Assembly: GCA_017861215.1 (NCBI GenBank)
Contig: JAGFXN010000091.1
Location: 1 to 10,791 of the forward strand
Reading direction: 5' to 3'
From: Deltaproteobacteria bacterium
Lineage (GTDB): Bacteria > Desulfobacterota > Desulfuromonadia > Geobacterales > DSM-12255
Length of the DNA: 10,791 nucleotides
The translations under genes were made by a program, and so were the position numbers. Positions within the stretch are counted from its first letter, which is position 1; each line of letters begins with the position of its first letter. Positions 6,226-10,791 of this stretch are shown in pieces. The notes under the pieces are model-generated. The model was given only the letters and a program-made list of their open reading frames with translations, had not been told where the DNA came from and did no database searches.

Positions 6226-8793
6226 ATGCTCAACCAGACAAACAAGATATCAGTCAACATCGAAGACGAAATGAAAAAGTCCTACATGGACTACGCCATG
6301 TCGGTCATCATCGGCCGGGCGCTGCCGGATGTCCGTGACGGCTTCAAGCCGGTGCACCGGCGCTGCCTCTATGCCATGTATGACATGGGGAACGACTACA
6401 ACAAGCCGTACAAAAAATCGGCCCGTGTCGTCGGTGACGTCATCGGTAAGTATCACCCCCATGGCGATACGGCTGCCTACGACACCATAGTCCGCATGGC
6501 GCAGGATTTTTCGCTCCGCTACCCGATGGTGGACGGCCAGGGCAACTTCGGCTCAGTAGACGGCGACTCGCCGGCGGCCATGCGCTATACCGAAATAAGG
6601 ATGTCAAAGCTGGCGCACGAAATGCTCGCCGATCTCGACAAAGAGACGGTGGACATGGGTTCGAACTACGACGATTCTCTCCAGGAACCGCTGGTTCTTC
6701 CCGCCAAGATTCCTAATCTGCTGGTAAATGGTTCGTCAGGTATTGCCGTCGGCATGGCCACCAATATTCCACCCCACAACCTGGGGGAGGTAGTGGATGG
6801 GGTTGTCGCCACCATCGACAACCCGGCCATCACCCTGGAAGAACTGATGGCCTTCATTCCGGGTCCAGACTTCCCGACGGCCGGCTTTATCTATGGCCGG
6901 GACGGAATTGTCTCCGCCTACCGCACCGGTCGCGGCATCATTCAGATGCGTGCCAGGGCCAGGGTAGAAAAGCAGAAGAAGAGCGAGCGGGAGTCGATCA
7001 TTGTCACCGAGATTCCCTACCAGGTAAACAAATCGAGGCTGATCGAGAAGATCGCCGAACTGGTGCGGGAGAAGAAGCTCGAAGGGATCTCCGATCTACG
7101 GGACGAGTCCGACCGTGACGGCATGCGTATCGTTATCGAGCTCAAAAAGGATGAGAATCCTCAGGTGCTGCTTAATCAGCTCTATAAGCACACAGCAATG
7201 CAGTCCTCCTTCGGCATCATCATGCTGGCGATTGTCAGCAACCGGCCGAAAGTTCTCACCCTCAAGGAGACCATCCGCCACTTCATCGACCATCGCCGCG
7301 AGATTGTCACCCGCCGTACTGTCTTTGAGCTGAAGAAGGCCGAGGCCAGGGCTCATATTCTCGAAGGCCTCAAGATCGCTCTTGACTGGCTTGACGCTGT
7401 TATAGAACTGATCCGTGATTCCAAGACCCCTGCAGAGGCCAAAGAAGGGCTTATGGAGGGGAAGTTTGCCGATCCGGCCTGGCTGGCAAAGTTCGACCTT
7501 GTCGCCCCGGCGAATTACAGCGGAATGACCCGCCTTTCCGAGATTCAGGCACAGGCTATCCTTGATATGCGTCTCCACCGCCTTACCGGTCTGGAGCGGG
7601 AGAAGATCGTCGATGAGTACCTTGAGATACTCCGCTTCATCGGTCGTTTGAAGGATATTCTCGGCTCGGAGACGGAAATTCTGGCGATCGTCAAGGGAGA
7701 GCTGCTGGAGATCAAGGATAAATTCGGTGATCCGCGCCGCACGGAGATTATCGCCCAGACCGCCGAAATTACCCTTGAGGACACCATTGTCGAAGAGGAT
7801 ATGGTGGTCAATATCACCCATACCGGCTATATCAAGCGAAGCGCCGTCTCGCTCTACCGGGCGCAGCGGCGCGGCGGCAAGGGCAAGACCGGCATCAAGA
7901 CCAAGGATGAGGATTTTGTCGAGCATCTGTTCATCGCTTCCACCAAGGACTATCTCCTCTTCTTCAGCGATGCCGGCAAGGTTTACTGGCTCAAGGTCTA
8001 TGAACTTCCGGAGGGTGGACGCGCGACCCGCGGCAAGGCGATCGTCAACCTCCTTAATCTTTCCCAGGATGAAAAAATATCGGCGATTCTCTCGGTGCGT
8101 GAGTTCAGCGAGGATAAGTTCATCATGATGGCAACCCGGCAGGGTGTCGTCAAGAAGACGCCGCTGCTGGAATACTCACACCCGCGTGTCGGCGGCATCC
8201 TGGCGGTCAATCTCGATGAAGGCGACAAGCTGATAGAGGTGGCGCTGACCGACGGCAAGCAGGATGTGCTGCTGGTGTCAAAAAACGGCAAATCAATCCG
8301 CTTCCGCGAAGAGGATGCCCGTCCTCAGGGGCGCGTGACTCGCGGAGTTAGGGGAATGACTCTTGAAGGTGACGATGTGGTCATCGGTATGGAGATAGTC
8401 AATGAAATGACCGGCTCTACCATCTTTACCGTGACCGAGAACGGCTTCGGCAAAAGGACCGAACTCGGGGAATATCGTGCCCAGAGCCGAGGCGGCAAGG
8501 GGGTCATCACCATCAAGACCACCGACAGAAACGGCTGCGTGGTGGGGATCAAACAGGTAACGGACGAAAATGATATGATGCTGATCAGTGATCAGGGTAA
8601 AATTCTCCGCGTGCCGGTGTCAGGATTCTCAATCATCGGCAGGAATACTCAGGGCGTTCGCCTGATGGTTACCGAAACTGAGGAGCGGATCGTTGCTGTT
8701 GCCAAACTGGCGGAAAAGGATGATGCTGACGAGTCAGCAGATGATGACTCTCTTGATGAGTTGAGCGACGTCGAACTTGTAGATGGAGAGTAA
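6226..8793 (+). CDS. gyrA: DNA gyrase subunit A
   Basis: GyrA is the breakage-reunion subunit of gyrase, a type II topoisomerase that introduces negative supercoils as an A2B2 complex with GyrB. It has 855 residues and no frame breaks. The winged-helix and tower region begins MKKSYMDYAMSVIIGRALPD. The catalytic tyrosine is Y121 in AAMRYTEIR. In the quinolone-binding stretch GKYHPHGDTAAYDTIVRMAQ, T82 replaces the E. coli S83 and D86 matches D87; a threonine there is a common natural state. The C-terminal beta-pinwheel that wraps DNA carries the canonical GyrA box QRRGGKG (547-553), which distinguishes gyrase from topoisomerase IV. A second degenerate copy, QSRGGKG, lies in a later blade. The protein ends in an acidic tail rich in D and E. 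The start at 6226 has AAAAGG eight to nine bases upstream. The gene is GC-rich: a 60-base sample at 7861-7920 has 38 G or C. Confidence 0.98.
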   Translation: MLNQTNKISVNIEDEMKKSYMDYAMSVIIGRALPDVRDGFKPVHRRCLYAMYDMGNDYNKPYKKSARVVGDVIGKYHPHGDTAAYDTIVRMAQDFSLRYPMVDGQGNFGSVDGDSPAAMRYTEIRMSKLAHEMLADLDKETVDMGSNYDDSLQEPLVLPAKIPNLLVNGSSGIAVGMATNIPPHNLGEVVDGVVATIDNPAITLEELMAFIPGPDFPTAGFIYGRDGIVSAYRTGRGIIQMRARARVEKQKKSERESIIVTEIPYQVNKSRLIEKIAELVREKKLEGISDLRDESDRDGMRIVIELKKDENPQVLLNQLYKHTAMQSSFGIIMLAIVSNRPKVLTLKETIRHFIDHRREIVTRRTVFELKKAEARAHILEGLKIALDWLDAVIELIRDSKTPAEAKEGLMEGKFADPAWLAKFDLVAPANYSGMTRLSEIQAQAILDMRLHRLTGLEREKIVDEYLEILRFIGRLKDILGSETEILAIVKGELLEIKDKFGDPRRTEIIAQTAEITLEDTIVEEDMVVNITHTGYIKRSAVSLYRAQRRGGKGKTGIKTKDEDFVEHLFIASTKDYLLFFSDAGKVYWLKVYELPEGGRATRGKAIVNLLNLSQDEKISAILSVREFSEDKFIMMATRQGVVKKTPLLEYSHPRVGGILAVNLDEGDKLIEVALTDGKQDVLLVSKNGKSIRFREEDARPQGRVTRGVRGMTLEGDDVVIGMEIVNEMTGSTIFTVTENGFGKRTELGEYRAQSRGGKGVITIKTTDRNGCVVGIKQVTDENDMMLISDQGKILRVPVSGFSIIGRNTQGVRLMVTETEERIVAVAKLAEKDDADESADDDSLDELSDVELVDGE

Positions 8794-8805
8794 CAGCCAG
8801 GCTAT

Positions 8806-10362
8806 ATGGAAAATCCCCGCAAGATTGACAGAAGCTTCAAGGATCGGCAGAGAGTTCTCCAGCTGCTTGAAAAGCTGAAGCAGGAGAATATTACCTATGA
8901 CGAAATGGATGAAATCGGCGGGCAGCTGAAAAAGGCCGGCCGCTCCGCAGTTCAGCCGCTGCTGCGCAAGCTATGGCATGAGAAAAGCGGTATCCTGCTG
9001 TCAAAATATACCTATCTCCTTGATTTTCTCGATGACAGCTACTGGTTTGACCAGATTGTGCAGATTGCTCTGAAGCGGCGCGATCTGGAGCTGGAGGGGC
9101 GCTCGGCAATTATGGCGACTCTCGCGGATTGCGGTATTGATGTCACCTCACCTCCCTTTTCAGCCATTTTTGCCGGTGATACCGTTTCCGTTGCCGAGCT
9201 GTTTACGCAGATGATGGCGAACGGCGAAGAAGGCCTCCTCATTTTTCTTGAAGATTTTTCCGGCATGATGCTTGAAGCCAAGCACCTTTTTTTGCTGGAA
9301 CTTGCCGCTCTTCCGGACAGCAGGGTGCTTGAACCGCTGCAGCTTCTTCTCTGGCATGACGATATCGAAGTTGTCAAAATGGTGATTGCGGCAATCGGCA
9401 GAGTAAGGTTTCCCGAAGCAGCGGCGCTTCTCAAAGAGTTCCAGCTGCATGCTGACAGCTCACTGCAAGGTCTTATCGGCAAAAGCATCAGACGTCTCTC
9501 TTTTGTCGGGGTCAATGTTGATGCCACCCATTCTGTAACTGTATTAAAGCCATTTTACTCCGCTTTTGCCGGTCCGGTTGACGGCAACGGCTACCGTCAC
9601 ATCTGGCTTGCCAGATGGCGCGAGGACGGCAGGCTCGATTCCGTAGATCTCCAATTGCATGATATCAAGGGTGTTACTAGTGTCTGGGGTGAATCTGGCG
9701 AGACACAACAACAGTACGATGAACGTGCTGCCGAAAGAGTAGCGCAGGAGTTGATTGAGCCGGTTGCCCCCGAGTATGCCCTGTTGCTGCTGAAAGATGC
9801 CCTGTCCAGAAACCGGAGTGAAGAATATCCGCTGCCGCCCGAATTTTATCTGCGCCGTACCATGTTTGCACCGGCAGAGATACAACCGGCTCTTTATGAG
9901 CCCAAGCCACTTAACTGGACGGTTAAGGCGACGCCCGCACTGCTTGCAATATCTGCAAAACTTTTTGAGATGGAATTTTTTGCCGGATGGAGTCTGGAGA
10001 GCCACCGGGTCTATGAAATTGCCGCAGAGTGGGTAGAGCTTGAAAAACATCAGGATGAAGAAGGGCTTGCGTCGGCACTCGAACATTTGATCGAGAGCCT
10101 TTGCAGGGAAGAGTTCCAGCCCAGGCTGACGGATATTTCACGGCGCCTTATCCTGAATGCGGACTATCTGGCACGCACCGGGGCGGACGGAGAGCTTGTC
10201 AAAACAGCTCTCGTCGCTGCAGACAGTATCAGGCAGTTTTCAATGCCGTGCCATCTGCACCCTTTTGTGCGCCGCTTTGCGATGGAAAGCATGATTGTAG
10301 CGCGGGAGGCGATGGAGGATGGCTATGATCTGCGGGATTTTGATGAAGACGACTGGGAGTAG
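8806..10362 (+). CDS. HEAT-repeat-like protein of unknown function
   Basis: The protein has 518 residues with no signal peptide or membrane segment, so it is probably cytoplasmic. Residues about 1-235 are strongly helical with paired-helix, HEAT-like repeats, for example AGRSAVQPLLRKLWHE, DSRVLEPLQLLLWHDDIEVVKMVIAAIGRV and FPEAAALLKEF. Such solenoids usually bind proteins. From about 240, YSAFAGPVDGNGYRHIWLARWREDGRLDSVDLQLHDIKGV looks like beta strands of a separate domain I cannot name. A helical C-terminal region follows and ends in an acidic stretch (DFDEDDWE). The start is 12 bases after gyrA, with only a weak ribosome binding site (CAGG), suggesting translational coupling to gyrA. A HEAT-repeat gene at this place, between gyrA and gpsA, is what I recall from Geobacter relatives. 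No catalytic motif is visible and I do not assign a function. Confidence 0.85.
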   Translation: MENPRKIDRSFKDRQRVLQLLEKLKQENITYDEMDEIGGQLKKAGRSAVQPLLRKLWHEKSGILLSKYTYLLDFLDDSYWFDQIVQIALKRRDLELEGRSAIMATLADCGIDVTSPPFSAIFAGDTVSVAELFTQMMANGEEGLLIFLEDFSGMMLEAKHLFLLELAALPDSRVLEPLQLLLWHDDIEVVKMVIAAIGRVRFPEAAALLKEFQLHADSSLQGLIGKSIRRLSFVGVNVDATHSVTVLKPFYSAFAGPVDGNGYRHIWLARWREDGRLDSVDLQLHDIKGVTSVWGESGETQQQYDERAAERVAQELIEPVAPEYALLLLKDALSRNRSEEYPLPPEFYLRRTMFAPAEIQPALYEPKPLNWTVKATPALLAISAKLFEMEFFAGWSLESHRVYEIAAEWVELEKHQDEEGLASALEHLIESLCREEFQPRLTDISRRLILNADYLARTGADGELVKTALVAADSIRQFSMPCHLHPFVRRFAMESMIVAREAMEDGYDLRDFDEDDWE

Positions 10363-10431
10363 CGCTGCGGACGTTTCTGGCCGTGGCGGCTTGCGTCTTC
10401 AAGGCGCTGTAAACAGCATCGAGCTCGGTTT

Positions 10432-10436
10432 GAGGG
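10432..10436 (+). promoter_or_regulatory. Ribosome binding site for the GTG start of gpsA
   Basis: GAGGG lies nine bases before the GTG at 10446. An in-frame TGA at 10431-10433 rules out starts further upstream, and no ATG is available before the nucleotide-binding motif, so this site decides the start. The rest of the 83-base spacer after the HEAT-repeat gene shows no clear terminator or promoter. Confidence 0.65.
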
Positions 10437-10445
10437 TTACTATTC

Positions 10446-10791
10446 GTGTATAAGTCTGTCGGTGTTATCGGAGGAGGCAGCTGGGGAACAACGCTGGCGG
10501 ATCTGCTCGCCAAAAAAGGGCATTCGGTAACCCTGTGGGCATATGAAAATGAGCTGGTCCGCGAGATGCAGGACAGACGCGAGAACAGCATCTATTTGCA
10601 GGGGATACGCCTTGCCGACAATCTTTGCTTCACCGAATCTCTTCAGGACGTGGTGAGCGATAAAGAACTGCTCCTGTTTGTTGTTCCTTCGCAGGCATTA
10701 AGAGGTGTGCTTGCCGCTACAATCCCGTATATTCGCGCCGGCGCGATACTTGTCAGTGCTTCAAAGGGAATAGAGGTCGATACCCTGAAGC
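10446..10791 (+). CDS. gpsA: Glycerol-3-phosphate dehydrogenase [NAD(P)+] (3' partial)
   Basis: GpsA reduces dihydroxyacetone phosphate to sn-glycerol 3-phosphate in the cytoplasm, supplying the backbone for phospholipids. The window holds 115 codons, about a third of the usual 330-340, and runs off the right edge. The start is GTG (VYKSVGVIGGGSWGTTLADLLA). The Rossmann dinucleotide motif GGGSWGT is at residues 9-15. Further family features are HSVTLWAYE (about 26-34), ENSIYLQGIRL (about 43-53), the strand LLLFVVPSQALR (about 74-85) and the conserved SKGIE near the right edge, whose lysine binds substrate. Placement after gyrA and the HEAT-repeat gene fits the origin neighbourhood of Geobacter-like bacteria. 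The 83-base gap upstream leaves room for its own promoter, though none is evident. Confidence 0.95.
   Translation, partial: MYKSVGVIGGGSWGTTLADLLAKKGHSVTLWAYENELVREMQDRRENSIYLQGIRLADNLCFTESLQDVVSDKELLLFVVPSQALRGVLAATIPYIRAGAILVSASKGIEVDTLK

Noticed and set aside
6469..6471. Threonine at the E. coli GyrA S83 position as a quinolone-resistance mutation
   Set aside because: Threonine occurs there naturally in many bacteria, and the companion aspartate (D86) is unchanged.
7096..7926. Minus-strand open frame of 276 codons
   Set aside because: It is antisense to the fully conserved gyrA coding sequence, with no ribosome binding site or family resemblance.

Overview
The window is an origin-proximal housekeeping block, all on the + strand: dnaA (5' end cut off by the window), an AT-rich intergenic origin, dnaN, recF, a broken gyrB, gyrA, a HEAT-repeat protein of unknown function, and the first third of gpsA. 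The run dnaA-dnaN-recF-gyrB-gyrA is the ancestral bacterial origin cluster. The added HEAT-repeat gene and gpsA directly after gyrA, together with a GyrB that (once repaired) has the Gram-negative C-terminal insert, point to the Geobacter/Desulfuromonadales group. That assignment is from memory of gene order and protein style, not from a search.

Region by region: positions 1-1328 encode DnaA from part way through domain I to its natural stop. Positions 1329-1533 carry no gene. They contain a perfect DnaA box on the minus strand, two degenerate DnaA boxes on the plus strand, and, four bases after the last box, a run of DnaA-trio-like triplets leading into a T/A tract. This is the layout of a bacterial basal unwinding element and very probably is oriC. 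dnaN follows with a strong ribosome binding site, then an imperfect hairpin and recF. gyrB follows recF closely, then a short spacer with repeated CTAG-containing motifs, gyrA, the HEAT-repeat gene 12 bases later, and gpsA from a GTG start.

The main anomaly is gyrB. The reading frame shifts at about position 4141, and relative to the family about 25 codons plus one base are missing. These are the codons for the GGKFD and SGGLHGVG motifs that bind ATP phosphates in the GHKL ATPase. Everything on either side is well conserved. As written, the gene cannot make working gyrase. Either the sequence or assembly is wrong here or the organism has another source of GyrB.

Base composition drifts from clearly AT-rich in dnaA, oriC and dnaN to clearly GC-rich in the second half of gyrB and in gyrA. 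Functionally the genes cover origin firing (DnaA), the sliding clamp (DnaN), recombinational repair of gaps and stalled forks (RecF), supercoil control (GyrA/GyrB) and phospholipid precursor synthesis (GpsA). I did not find a clearly novel system. The best leads are the gyrB lesion, the trio-type origin and the uncharacterised HEAT-repeat protein.
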